Virus record (IMG/VR): IMGVR_UViG_3300028772_000007
Span: 1-64,000 of that record
Source: a virus
Length of the DNA stretch: 64,000 nt
Direction: 5' to 3' (one strand)
In this document: in pieces, positions 8,555 to 16,227 of the stretch
Layout: every line of letters starts with the position of its first letter
How positions within the stretch are numbered: position 1 is the stretch's first letter
The notes under the pieces: model-generated
What the model was told of the DNA's origin: nothing
Database searches by the model: none
The model's input: only the letters and a program-made list of their open reading frames with translations
Translations under genes and position numbers: made by a program

Positions 8555-8934
8555 AACGTTTTATAGTTTTTTTAGTTAGTTTATGTATATATGTAAATAT
8601 ATATTCACAAGCTAGAATTGGTTCTTCATTGGATGAAATTAAAAATGAATTTACCAATAATGATATGAGATACTCTATTATAGAGAAAATTCCTTGTTTA
8701 ATTGTTATATATTCTAATGTAGATGTATTTTATTATTTAAATAATGCAGGATTTTGTTATCAAACTTCTATTGTTACTAAAAATCTTACTTTGGCTAAAA
8801 ATATTATAGATATTTATAATAAAAATTATATTATAAAATCTAGAATTAGTTGGATAATGAATAATAATTTTAGAATTGTTACTATTCAATTTCAATATAT
8901 AACTGGAATAGGTTATATTTTTACGTGGAAATAA
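8551..8934 (+). CDS. Secreted or periplasmic small protein
   Basis: 127 residues. Residues 1-20 form a signal peptide: basic start, hydrophobic core, and a likely cleavage before QARIG. The mature part is beta-rich with two cysteines. An exported phage protein in an accessory region could act at the host envelope; this is inference. Confidence 0.75.
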   Translation: MKRFIVFLVSLCIYVNIYSQARIGSSLDEIKNEFTNNDMRYSIIEKIPCLIVIYSNVDVFYYLNNAGFCYQTSIVTKNLTLAKNIIDIYNKNYIIKSRISWIMNNNFRIVTIQFQYITGIGYIFTWK

Positions 8935-8939
8935 ATATT

Positions 8940-9338
8940 ATGTTATTAAATAAAACTTCAAAAATCTTACTGACCGTGCATATCGGAGGTGAGTTAGGTA
9001 CTCCGGTATCCTATAAATCTACTAAAGAAGTAGTCTCAAAAATTAATACATCTCCAATGGAACTTCAAATGACTGATTCTAAAGGATTACCTACTGGAAT
9101 GTATTTAACTCCAAAAGGACATTATTCCGCACCAAATGATTTTAAACCACGTACTGTTCAAGACTGTACACAAAATTTAAATATTAGTGGAAGTGCTGTA
9201 ATGAATTTTATTTCAGATGAATGTCCATCCGGAATTAAAAAAAATGTATGGCTTGAATTAAATGAAGAAGCTCGTATTCTTTACCATTTAACTCAATTTG
9301 CTGGAAGTAATAAGTTTACTTTTGAAATAATTGAATAA
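8940..9338 (+). CDS. Hypothetical protein
   Basis: 132 residues. ATG at 8940 is preferred over GTG at 8925, which lies inside the previous gene. The protein appears globular and beta-rich, with no known motif. A hairpin at 9360-9384 follows. Confidence 0.75.
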   Translation: MLLNKTSKILLTVHIGGELGTPVSYKSTKEVVSKINTSPMELQMTDSKGLPTGMYLTPKGHYSAPNDFKPRTVQDCTQNLNISGSAVMNFISDECPSGIKKNVWLELNEEARILYHLTQFAGSNKFTFEIIE

Positions 9339-9359
9339 AAGATAAATTGATTTTTTACA

Positions 9360-9384
9360 GGCCATCTACATATCGTAGGTGGTC
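9360..9384 (+). terminator. Hairpin without strong T tract
   Basis: GGCCATCTAC pairs with GTAGGTGGTC (10 pairs, two of them G-T) around a 5-base loop. It could end transcription or shape the leader of the gene at 9394. Confidence 0.4.
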
Positions 9385-9393
9385 TTATATATT

Positions 9394-9588
9394 ATGGAAT
9401 TAGAATTTAAAGAATATAAAGAAAATAAACATTTTCTTTTAGATGAGGATTTAGATGAACTAACTTATGAACCAGAATGGTGTGAACATTGCAGTGCAAT
9501 GGCCGAAGAAAGTGGTTATGATTATGAATTTAATGTTACATGGGAATGTGGAATGTGGCATTGTGATGATTGTGGAGGAGGATGTTAA
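9394..9588 (+). CDS. Small cysteine-rich protein
   Basis: 64 residues from ATG 9394. Two metal-binding pairs are visible (CEHC, and HCDDCGGGC near the C-terminus). The 3' end encodes a purine-rich GGAGGAGG that serves as ribosome binding site for the next gene, whose ATG overlaps the stop by one base. Confidence 0.65.
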   Translation: MELEFKEYKENKHFLLDEDLDELTYEPEWCEHCSAMAEESGYDYEFNVTWECGMWHCDDCGGGC

Positions 9589-10001
9589 TGGAAGAACAAG
9601 GATTACGATATAATGAGGGAAAACTTCAATGGTCATTAATGCATTGGAAATCACTAGAACCAATGATTCAAGTACTTATGTATGGAGCACATAAATATAG
9701 TATATTTGAAGATGATAAAGGGAATAAAATTAAAGGAAATGAAGTATCTGTTGTAGATTCTAAACAACTTAAATTAATATCTAGTGGAAGAGATAATTGG
9801 AAAAAAGGATTTCCAGAGACAGAATTATGGGACAGTTTTTTACGCCATACTGCTGCAATTTTAGATGGAGAAGAATTAGACCCAGAAAGTGGTCTATCAC
9901 ATATAGGACATCAATTTTGTAATCTTATGTTTATATCTTATGCACAAGCAAAAAAGAAAAATGTAAGTAATGAAATTGATCAAATGTTATCAACAATATA
10001 A
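9588..10001 (+). CDS. dATP/dGTP diphosphohydrolase-like protein
   Basis: 137 residues from ATG 9588, chosen because a strong GGAGGAGG lies just upstream. The pattern RYNEGKLQWSL, LMYGAHKYS, DNWKKG, RHTAAILDGEELDPESGLSHIGH matches the phage family annotated as dATP/dGTP diphosphohydrolase, N-terminal (DUF5664-like), related to MazG enzymes. These act on purine dNTPs. It is coupled to a second MazG-like gene. Confidence 0.8.
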   Translation: MEEQGLRYNEGKLQWSLMHWKSLEPMIQVLMYGAHKYSIFEDDKGNKIKGNEVSVVDSKQLKLISSGRDNWKKGFPETELWDSFLRHTAAILDGEELDPESGLSHIGHQFCNLMFISYAQAKKKNVSNEIDQMLSTI

Positions 10002-10288
10002 TGAATATAGATCAAACAATATTAGATCAAGCAATTGCTAAATGGGGATTTAATTCACAATTAGCAATGTTACAAGAAGAATGTATGGAACTTGCTATGG
10101 CAATTCATAAATTTAGAACTAGAGATGATTCTAAAGAAAATTGGATAGAAATTAATAAAGAATTTGCTGATGTAATGATTATGTCACAACAGTTCGAAAA
10201 ATTAACTGATATGAACTATGTTCAAGAACAAATTGATTTTAAAATGAATAGACTTCAACAACGTATAAATAAAAATGAAAAAATTTAA
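10001..10288 (+). CDS. MazG-like nucleotide pyrophosphohydrolase
   Basis: 95 residues. The MazG metal-binding pattern is present: EECMEL in one helix and EFADVM in the next, separated by a basic loop. MazG-type enzymes cleave NTPs or dNTPs to monophosphate and pyrophosphate. The stop of the previous gene overlaps its start, so the two pyrophosphohydrolases are coupled. Confidence 0.75.
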   Translation: MNIDQTILDQAIAKWGFNSQLAMLQEECMELAMAIHKFRTRDDSKENWIEINKEFADVMIMSQQFEKLTDMNYVQEQIDFKMNRLQQRINKNEKI

Positions 10289-10913
10289 ATTAATAAAAAA
10301 ATACCCTGGAATATTTTCTATATTAAATATTGGAGATATTGTAACTCAAGAAAATATTAATGAATTATATAGTTTTAAAACTTATTATAGTTCTAAATGG
10401 AATGATGCATATTTTGAAGAATATCCAGAATATTGGCAAAGAGTTAGTGCATTATTTTTAACGGAAGATAATGTAACTATTTTTTCAGGAGATAGTTGGT
10501 GGTATGTAGTATTAGCTACATTAAATCCTCCTAAACAAACTAGTAATTATACTGTGGCTAGTAATTCTGAAGTTAAACGTTTCTCTACAAAAGAAGCTGC
10601 TTGGAGATTTATTAATAAAAATAAAAATCCTGTTTTATTTATAACAGAAGATGGTAAAGAAATTCGTAAAGGTGGTACTTTTTTTGGTGTAAGATTATAT
10701 GATTTTAAATTAATGCCAGCTACACATTTTGATACTACTTTTTATAGTAGTCATATTAAAGAATTTTCGACAGAACAATTAGCTCAATTATATATTGATC
10801 TTAATAAACCTCAATATTCTTTACAAGATGTATTAGATTGTCAATTATTATGTTCTGTAAAATATAATTCAAATGCTATTGTTATTGATATTAACAAATT
10901 AACTGGAAAATGA
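10275..10913 (+). CDS. Phage protein of unknown function
   Basis: 212 residues, overlapping both neighbours. N-terminal KKYPG...GDIVT and a PEYWQRV element recall small domains scattered in phages of this kind. A middle element (VLFITEDGKEIRKGG) looks like a beta-hairpin recognition module. The stop TGA is followed at once by TAG in frame. Confidence 0.75.
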   Translation: MKKFKLIKKYPGIFSILNIGDIVTQENINELYSFKTYYSSKWNDAYFEEYPEYWQRVSALFLTEDNVTIFSGDSWWYVVLATLNPPKQTSNYTVASNSEVKRFSTKEAAWRFINKNKNPVLFITEDGKEIRKGGTFFGVRLYDFKLMPATHFDTTFYSSHIKEFSTEQLAQLYIDLNKPQYSLQDVLDCQLLCSVKYNSNAIVIDINKLTGK

Positions 10914-11614
10914 TAGTAAATAATTTTAAACAAATAGCATCTTTATTATCATTTACAACAAAAGATTCTTTTTATCATTTACAAATTCTTAAACGTAAAA
11001 AAGATTGTGCTGAATTCGATAGAGGACGTAATAATAATGCTCGATGTATTAAGACTTATTATATAAAAAGTATAGAAGATTTTCAGAAACATGAACAAGA
11101 AATTATTCAACTATGTGAAATATTTACTGCTCGTGCATATATAAATCTTAATGAGAAAAGTATGGAGAGGGCTGCTTATGAACTTAATTGTCAATTAGCA
11201 GATAGGTTAAGGTTTAAACAATTTGATTATACTTATAGATTATTTGATACTATAATAGGTGGAGGATATTTAGAAGATGAAGAAGATGGTAAAGGACCTG
11301 CAACTGAATTAGAACTTGGATCAAAAATTAATATCGGACAGAAACGTTGGATTATTGATGTAGATGAACCAGAAATTTCACCCATAATGTGTGCATTTAT
11401 TGATTATCATTGTTTACCTCAAGTAGTAACTACTGAGAATGGGAGTGCTGTTAATTATATTAAAAGTAAAATAATTGCATCAATCCCAACTAAAAGCGGA
11501 TGGCATTTGATTACTACTCCATTTAATTTACAACAATTTCATGCTGAATACCCTGATATTGATATTCAAAAAAATAATCCAACTGTTTGTTACTTTAATC
11601 ATAAAGAAGAATGA
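10910..11614 (+). CDS. Hypothetical protein, possibly primase-like fold
   Basis: 234 residues. RWIIDVDEPE at about 144-153 followed later by KSGWHLITTPF resembles the DxD and SxH signatures of archaeo-eukaryotic primase (PrimPol) folds, but a clear third motif is not seen. The assignment is weak; a separate DnaG-type primase is encoded at 55556. Confidence 0.6.
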   Translation: MIVNNFKQIASLLSFTTKDSFYHLQILKRKKDCAEFDRGRNNNARCIKTYYIKSIEDFQKHEQEIIQLCEIFTARAYINLNEKSMERAAYELNCQLADRLRFKQFDYTYRLFDTIIGGGYLEDEEDGKGPATELELGSKINIGQKRWIIDVDEPEISPIMCAFIDYHCLPQVVTTENGSAVNYIKSKIIASIPTKSGWHLITTPFNLQQFHAEYPDIDIQKNNPTVCYFNHKEE

Positions 11615-11826
11615 TATATTTAATAATTTATATAATTGGTATTGTTATTAGTTGGTTTTTATTTGCTTGGGTTAATGATAATAATAATGATTCTATACCT
11701 GCAGGATTTATTTTTTTAAGTTGGATTAGTGTATGTGTAGTTATTTGTTTATATATTAATTATTTATGGATTAATGCAAAAATATTTCACCCTTTATTAA
11801 AATATTTTAAAAAAAAGAAAAAATGA
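11611..11826 (+). CDS. Small membrane protein
   Basis: 71 residues with two hydrophobic segments (about 2-21 and 30-50) and a basic lysine tail. It overlaps both neighbours by four bases. Function is unknown. Confidence 0.7.
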   Translation: MIYLIIYIIGIVISWFLFAWVNDNNNDSIPAGFIFLSWISVCVVICLYINYLWINAKIFHPLLKYFKKKKK

Positions 11827-11975
11827 TAGAAAATTTTATAAAAAATGATGAACAATATACTATTCAAGTTATTATAACTGATAAAAATGGTATTACTGAT
11901 CCTGAATTAAATGAAAAAGTTACTAAAATGGTTGAAGAACTTATTAATGGACTTTCTCAACAACAAAGTAAATAA
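11823..11975 (+). CDS. Very small hypothetical protein
   Basis: 50 residues, starting in an ATGA overlap with the preceding gene and ending two bases before the next ATG. It appears to be a beta-strand followed by a helix. Confidence 0.6.
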   Translation: MIENFIKNDEQYTIQVIITDKNGITDPELNEKVTKMVEELINGLSQQQSK

Positions 11976-11977
11976 TT

Positions 11978-12226
11978 ATGTTTAATTTTTTTAAAAAAGA
12001 ATTAAATATTATACAAAAAGAATCTTTGCAATTTCCTATTAAATCTATTATAGGATATGATTTAAAAATGCAAAATTATATTTATTTTAAAATAATTAAT
12101 ATTAATGAAATATCTAATTATATGTATAATTCATATAAATTTAGTTATTGGTGCTATATTTTAGATGGTAGTATTGTATTCCCTAAAAAATCAAATTGTA
12201 AAAAATTATTTATAAATTATGTTTAA
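11978..12226 (+). CDS. Small hypothetical protein
   Basis: 82 residues without recognised motifs; it overlaps the start of the tRNA nucleotidyltransferase gene by eight bases. Confidence 0.65.
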   Translation: MFNFFKKELNIIQKESLQFPIKSIIGYDLKMQNYIYFKIININEISNYMYNSYKFSYWCYILDGSIVFPKKSNCKKLFINYV

Positions 12227-12950
12227 ATTCTATGAAGTAGGTGGTAAGATTCGAGATGAATTTCTTGGATTAGTAAATAAAGATGTCGATTATGTTGCTG
12301 TTCCAAATGATATATTACTTGCTTCACATAGTAAAGCTAGTGATATGTTTATTTTATTGGAACAAATCTTAAGAAGAGATATGTTTGAAATATTTTTAGT
12401 AACTAAAGATTGTTATACAATTCGTGCTAAATTTCCAGTAGGACATAAATATAAAGGTGTTGCTGATTTTGTAATGGCACGTAAGGAAATTGGTTATATA
12501 CCTGGAACTCGTACACCTATTATTGTACCTGGTTCATTATATGATGATCTTGAACGTAGGGATTTTACAGTTAATGCTATGGCTAAAGATGAAGATGGAA
12601 ATATTATTGATCCATTTAATGGAGAAGCTGATTTAAGAGCTAGAATTCTTAGAACACCTCTTCCATGTAATGTAACATTTAATGATGATCCCCTTAGAAT
12701 TTTAAGAGCTATTCGTTTTGCATTAACTAAAAATTTAGCTATTCCAGCAAATATGCAAGAAGTTATTGAGAACTATGATTATGAATACAAAATGGGAGTT
12801 GTGTCTGAAGAACGTATTCGTGAAGAGTTATACAAATGTTTTAAGTTTGATACATTTAAAACTTTAGAAATGTTGTGTAAATATAGGGATTTAAAGTTGT
12901 ATATTTTTAAACATACCAAACTTTGGCTTAAACCAACAAATGAACAGTAA
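12219..12950 (+). CDS. cca: tRNA nucleotidyltransferase / poly(A) polymerase family protein (CCA-adding type)
   Basis: 243 residues. The class II nucleotidyltransferase head is clear: VGGKIRDEFLG at about 7-17, the metal-binding DVDYVAV, then RRDFTVNAMA and DPLRILRAIRFAL of the neck. The C-terminal body is short compared with bacterial CCA enzymes of about 400 residues. The likely role is to add or repair CCA ends; none of the tRNAs in this window encodes a full CCA and neither does the tmRNA. An HNH cassette lies immediately downstream, so loss of a C-terminal segment cannot be excluded. Confidence 0.85.
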   Translation: MFKFYEVGGKIRDEFLGLVNKDVDYVAVPNDILLASHSKASDMFILLEQILRRDMFEIFLVTKDCYTIRAKFPVGHKYKGVADFVMARKEIGYIPGTRTPIIVPGSLYDDLERRDFTVNAMAKDEDGNIIDPFNGEADLRARILRTPLPCNVTFNDDPLRILRAIRFALTKNLAIPANMQEVIENYDYEYKMGVVSEERIREELYKCFKFDTFKTLEMLCKYRDLKLYIFKHTKLWLKPTNEQ

Positions 12951-12971
12951 TTAAGAAATTTTAAATAAAAC

Positions 12972-13013
12972 TTGATTTTAATTTTTTTATGTCGAAAAAA
13001 TGTTGTATCTTTG
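12972..13013 (+). promoter_or_regulatory. Bacteroidota-type promoter before HNH gene
   Basis: TATCTTTG at 13006-13013 fits the -7 element TAnnTTTG; the nearest upstream TTG is at 12972-12974, somewhat farther than usual. Confidence 0.6.
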
Positions 13014-13038
13014 CATATTAAATAAAACAAAGGAAAAT

Positions 13039-13539
13039 ATGCAAGAAATTTGGAAAGATATACCTACATTTGAAGGATTATATAAATGTAGTAATTTTGG
13101 TAATATATTATCATTAGGTAATAATAAAGCTAAAAAAGATAAAATATTAAAACCATGTGGAACTAATTATTTATCTGTAAATCTTACAAAAAATAAAATT
13201 AGAAAAAGTTATTGTATTCATATTTTAGTTGCTATGTCTTTTCTTGATTATATAGTAAATAAAAGAACTACTGTTATTAATCATATTGATGGGAATAAAT
13301 TAAATAATTATTTAGATAATTTGGAAATTGTTTCTAATAGATATAATGTAAGTGATGGGTATGTTAGAACTAATACTTCATCTCAATATACAGGTGTATG
13401 TTGGGTAGAAACTAGGAAGAAATGGCTATCTAATATATGGGATTCAGTATTAAAAAGAAAAATATTTTTAGGATATTTTATCTGTGAATTACATGCTGCT
13501 TATGTTTATAATCAGTATTTAAAAAATAATGTATTCTAA
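13039..13539 (+). CDS. HNH homing endonuclease (NUMOD4-HNH-AP2 type)
   Basis: 166 residues from ATG 13039. The N-terminus (EIWKDIPTFEGLYKCSNFG) is a NUMOD4 domain, the centre (INHIDGNKLNNYLDNLEIV) is an HNH nuclease motif, and the C-terminus (YTGVCWVETRKKWLSNI) resembles an AP2 DNA-binding domain. Such enzymes cut at a recipient site and spread their own gene. It has its own promoter and is free-standing between the CCA enzyme gene and a ferritin-like gene. Confidence 0.9.
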   Translation: MQEIWKDIPTFEGLYKCSNFGNILSLGNNKAKKDKILKPCGTNYLSVNLTKNKIRKSYCIHILVAMSFLDYIVNKRTTVINHIDGNKLNNYLDNLEIVSNRYNVSDGYVRTNTSSQYTGVCWVETRKKWLSNIWDSVLKRKIFLGYFICELHAAYVYNQYLKNNVF

Positions 13540-13606
13540 TAAAAATAGAAAAAGAATTAAAGTTTTGTACAGATTAAGATAATTAAATAATAAAAAATAT
13601 TAAAAT

Positions 13607-13999
13607 ATGGGTAAAATTAAAACAAAACCTGAAAGTTTTTTTGGAACAATAGTTTCCATAGGGACGATGTCACATATCAAACATTTACAAATCCAAGGAG
13701 CAAGTTCTGGTATTAAACATTTAGCATTAAATGATTTTTATCAAGAAGTTCCTGAAATTGCAGATAGATTAATAGAGGTTTATCAGGGCTGTGAACAAAA
13801 AGTAGTAGAGTATGATCTTAGTAGTTTAATTTATGGATATAAATTAACTGCAACAGAGTATCTTGAGGGTATAAAAGAAATGATCTATGAAAATAGATAT
13901 GATGTTATAGATGCAAAATACACACATATGCATGCTATTCTGGATGATTTACTAGAAGCAATTGATGGTACTTTATATAAATTATACCTACTACAATAG
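13607..13999 (+). CDS. Ferritin/Dps-like helical protein
   Basis: 130 residues. The pattern FFGTIVSIGTMSHIKHLQ, then SGIKHLALNDFYQEVPEIADRL, is that of the phage DUF5856-like ferritin-fold family. It is probably a four-helix bundle; a role in DNA protection or iron binding is inferred from the fold only. The stop lies inside a perfect terminator hairpin. Confidence 0.6.
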   Translation: MGKIKTKPESFFGTIVSIGTMSHIKHLQIQGASSGIKHLALNDFYQEVPEIADRLIEVYQGCEQKVVEYDLSSLIYGYKLTATEYLEGIKEMIYENRYDVIDAKYTHMHAILDDLLEAIDGTLYKLYLLQ

Positions 14000-14011
14000 G
14001 TATAATTTTCA
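13981..14011 (+). terminator. Rho-independent terminator overlapping stop codon
   Basis: ATTATACCTA (13981-13990) and TAGGTATAAT (13997-14006) form a perfect 10-bp stem with a 6-base loop followed by TTTT. The stop codon TAG is part of the 3' arm. Confidence 0.75.
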
Positions 14012-14035
14012 CATCCCTATCGAATAATTGGTTAG

Positions 14036-14073
14036 AAATATAAATATTTAACTCGTGTTAGATATTTATATTT
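14036..14073. repeat. 17-bp inverted repeat with four-base loop
   Basis: Positions 14036-14052 pair with 14057-14073 along 17 base pairs with one G-T pair, around loop TCGT, and are followed by TT. It could be a bidirectional terminator or a structured element separating the ferritin-like gene from the next homing endonuclease. Confidence 0.7.
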
Positions 14074-14122
14074 TTGATTAACTTATCCATTAAACTTATT
14101 TTTAATTAATTTTGAAATTCTA

Positions 14123-14153
14123 TTGTCCTAACCAAATATTTTTATTATCTTTG
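14123..14153 (+). promoter_or_regulatory. Bacteroidota-type promoter
   Basis: TTG at 14123-14125 and TATCTTTG at 14146-14153 with 20 bases between them give a textbook -33/-7 pair. It drives the EDxHD-type endonuclease gene at 14175. Confidence 0.75.
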
Positions 14154-14174
14154 TACTATATAAAATAGTATAAA

Positions 14175-15095
14175 ATGAATATTTGTGAAAAATGTGGACT
14201 AGAATTTTCTAATAAAGGCGGACAAATTGCCCATCAAAATGCATGTAAATTAACAGCATTAAATTTGTTAGATATTAAAAATAAATATATAGAATTAAAT
14301 TATTCTATAAATGATATTAAAAAAGAATATGATTTATCTACTTGTATAGTTCAAAGAATTTTAAAAGGACTTACTCGTTCTTTTTCTGAAGCACGAAAAA
14401 TTGCTTCTAAAAAGTATACATTACATCATTCTGATGAGTCTAAAGAAAAAATAAGAATTGCTAGACTAAAATATATGAAAGAACATCCAGAGAATACAGC
14501 TTGGAGAACTTCCACTATATCTTATCCTGAAAATTTATTTAAAGAAGCCTTAGAAAGATTTGAATTAGATAAAAAATACTTAATTGCAAGAGAATATAGT
14601 GTATTTCCATATTTTATTGATTTTGCGTTCATTAATGAAAAGTTAGCTATTGAGATAGATGGTTCTCAACATTTGTTAGAGGAAAGAAAAATTAAAGATG
14701 GCGAAAAGGATTTGTTATTAAAAAACAATGGTTGGAATATTATTAGAATTGCTGAAAATCAGATTAAAACTAATATTGATGAAGTTATTCAAATAGTTTT
14801 ACATTCTCTTGAAACAAAAGAAATTATTTATCAAACGATAGGTATTGTTACAATGCCTAAGATTAAAGAAAAAGTATTTCGTGACGAAAATGGTTATTCT
14901 GAAAAAGAAAAACTAAGAGCTTTAAATCAAAGAAAAGTTGAAAGACCCTCTAAAGAAGATTTATTAGAATTAATTAAGATGAATTCTTTTTTAAAATTAG
15001 GAAAGGATTTTGGAGTAAGTGACAATACAATAAGAAAATGGTGTAAATTTTATGAATTACCATCTAAACAAAAGGATATTAAGTTATTAAAATAA
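14175..15095 (+). CDS. Vsr/DUF559-like (EDxHD-type) homing endonuclease
   Basis: 306 residues. An N-terminal C2H2-like finger (CEKCGLEFSNKGGQIAHQNAC) is followed by a helix-turn-helix region, then a nuclease core: FIDFAFINEKLAIEIDGSQH, LLLKNNGWNIIRI. This is the pattern of very-short-patch-repair-like endonucleases that include homing enzymes. The C-terminus (LGKDFGVSDNTIRKWCKFY) is a helix-turn-helix also found at the C-terminus of the HNH protein at 17989. It stands at the entry of the tRNA island. Confidence 0.85.
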   Translation: MNICEKCGLEFSNKGGQIAHQNACKLTALNLLDIKNKYIELNYSINDIKKEYDLSTCIVQRILKGLTRSFSEARKIASKKYTLHHSDESKEKIRIARLKYMKEHPENTAWRTSTISYPENLFKEALERFELDKKYLIAREYSVFPYFIDFAFINEKLAIEIDGSQHLLEERKIKDGEKDLLLKNNGWNIIRIAENQIKTNIDEVIQIVLHSLETKEIIYQTIGIVTMPKIKEKVFRDENGYSEKEKLRALNQRKVERPSKEDLLELIKMNSFLKLGKDFGVSDNTIRKWCKFYELPSKQKDIKLLK

Positions 15096-15098
15096 AAT

Positions 15099-15171
15099 GA
15101 TCGGTTAGTGCAGTGACCTAGCACACTTCACCTTCTATGAAGTAACATCGGTTTGAATCCGATACCGATTA
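15099..15171 (+). tRNA. tRNA-Glu (TTC)
   Basis: Acceptor GATCGGT/ACCGATT, D arm GTGC/GCAC, anticodon stem CTTCA/TGAAG with loop CCTTCTA, and T arm ATCGG/CCGAT all pair. The anticodon is TTC. Position 33 is C instead of the near-universal T. Confidence 0.85.
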
Positions 15172-15178
15172 CAAAAAT

Positions 15179-15251
15179 AGTACTGGCGCATAACGATTGG
15201 TGCACTCGACTGTCTATCGAGATTTAGTGGGTTTGATTCCCATCAGTACTG
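15179..15251 (+). tRNA. tRNA-Asp (GTC)
   Basis: Acceptor AGTACTG/CAGTACT is perfect; the anticodon arm CTCGA-CTGTCTA-TCGAG gives GTC; the T arm is GTGGG/CCCAT. Confidence 0.9.
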
Positions 15252-15265
15252 CAAATGATTTAGAT

Positions 15266-15352
15266 ATGAAACAAGATATTTATTTAAAGAACGGATTATT
15301 ATTCGCAAATGAGTTTTTATCTTTCAAAGATCCTGAAAAATTGGATTTCTAA
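15266..15352 (+). CDS. Possible 28-codon ORF between tRNAs
   Basis: A 28-residue ORF fills the space between tRNA-Asp and tRNA-Pro. There is no independent support beyond an open frame starting with ATG. Confidence 0.25.
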   Translation: MKQDIYLKNGLLFANEFLSFKDPEKLDF

Positions 15353-15358
15353 TTAAAT

Positions 15359-15431
15359 ATAGGCGTATTTCAGTTGGTAGAATGCATGCTTTGGGAGCAT
15401 GTGGTCGTGAGTTCGAGTCTCACCGCTTATA
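15359..15431 (+). tRNA. tRNA-Pro (TGG)
   Basis: Acceptor ATAGGCG/CGCTTAT with one G-T pair, anticodon arm CATGC-TTTGGGA-GCATG giving TGG, and a T arm GTGAG/CTCAC. Confidence 0.9.
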
Positions 15432-15446
15432 CAAAATATAACAGAT

Positions 15447-15577
15447 GCGAGGGTGGAGCAATGGTAGCTCACTGGGCTCATACAGGTTTAAAAGTCTGTG
15501 AAATGTTCAAACTAAAATTTATTTTAGAATAGAATAAAGCTATAACCCCGAGACACGGTTCGAATCCGGCGCTCGCA
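15447..15577 (+). tRNA. tRNA-Met (CAT), initiator-like, interrupted by a 62-nt insertion after position 37
   Basis: The 5' half (GCGAGGGTGGAGC...) with D arm GAGC/GCTC and anticodon side CTGGG-CTCATA resembles bacterial initiator tRNA. The 3' half resumes with AACCCCG and a T loop TTCGAAT, ending GCTCGCA. Between them lie about 62 extra bases (about 15483-15544) containing a perfect CTAAAAT/ATTTTAG hairpin. The junction is after nucleotide 37, flanked by ATA on both sides. The anticodon stem has one mismatch, the acceptor one, and the outer T stem pairs poorly, so the gene may be partly degenerate. The insert is far too short for a group I intron. Confidence 0.65.
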
Positions 15578-15582
15578 ACAAT

Positions 15583-15735
15583 AAAATTCAGATTGAAGCA
15601 AACAAATAGTGGAAGCGTATATAGTGGGCTATTTACTTAGGCATAAGTTAGTTTGTGTAAATATAATAAATAGGTGTAACTCCCGTACAAAAAACTAATT
15701 AACGTTTATTATTTCTTATGCAAGAACTGAATTTT
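15583..15735 (+). ncRNA. Candidate pseudoknotted small RNA
   Basis: Nested perfect complements define a compact RNA between two tRNAs: AAAATTCAG (15583-15591) with CTGAATTTT (15727-15735); GCATAAG (15641-15647) with CTTATGC (15715-15721); directly adjoining TTAGTTT (15648-15654) with AAACTAA (15692-15698); and ATAATAAA (15663-15670) with TTTATTAT (15705-15712). The last two interleave and so form an H-type pseudoknot. There is no ORF. AT-richness makes some chance pairing likely, but the ordered set is notable. Confidence 0.4.
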
Positions 15736-15740
15736 TAAAT

Positions 15741-15815
15741 GCTCATATGGCGAAGTGGTCTAACGCGTTGGTCTGCAAAACCAATATTTCCTCCGTTCAA
15801 ATCGGAGTATGAGCT
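15741..15815 (+). tRNA. tRNA-Cys (GCA)
   Basis: Acceptor GCTCATA/TATGAGC is perfect; anticodon arm TTGGT-CTGCAAA-ACCAA gives GCA; T arm CTCCG/CGGAG. Confidence 0.9.
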
Positions 15816-15862
15816 CAAATTATTAAAATGGCGGACAGTATTAATTAATAAAATACATCCAA

Positions 15863-16162
15863 ATGACAAGAAAAGTTTTTAAAAGTTTACCAAGATTATT
15901 AAGTAATAAAAGAATTTGTTGGATTATACTACATAAATTAAAACCTAGTGGTATGAATGAGTATTATCATTATCCAATAGATGTTGTATTTGAAGGAGAA
16001 TACATAAATTTTGTAATGAAAGATTTTAGAATATGGAAAGATCCAATTGGACAACCTAATACATCTAAAAGATATGATAATTATAAAGTATCTATTCATA
16101 GAAAAGATATACAATCCATAGATTTTTATATTCCAATATTTAGAAAAATAATGGGGATATAG
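15863..16162 (+). CDS. Small hypothetical protein in tRNA island
   Basis: 99 residues, basic N-terminus, no recognised motif. Its last ten bases, including the stop TAG, lie inside the acceptor and D arm of tRNA-Ile, so processing of that tRNA would cut the mRNA at its end. Confidence 0.7.
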   Translation: MTRKVFKSLPRLLSNKRICWIILHKLKPSGMNEYYHYPIDVVFEGEYINFVMKDFRIWKDPIGQPNTSKRYDNYKVSIHRKDIQSIDFYIPIFRKIMGI

Positions 16163-16226
16163 CTCAGTTGGTTAGAGCGTCCGGCTGATACCCGGGAGGT
16201 CATAGGTTCAAGTCCTATTTTCCCCA
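16153..16226 (+). tRNA. tRNA-Ile (GAT)
   Basis: GGGGATA/TTTCCCC acceptor with one mismatch, D arm GCTC/GAGC, anticodon arm TCCGG-CTGATAC-CCGGG giving GAT. It overlaps the end of the preceding CDS. Confidence 0.9.
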
Positions 16227-16227
16227 C

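Noticed and set aside
15483-15544. Group I intron in tRNA-Met
   Set aside because: The insertion is only about 62 bases, far below the size of a group I core, and has no P3/P7 elements.
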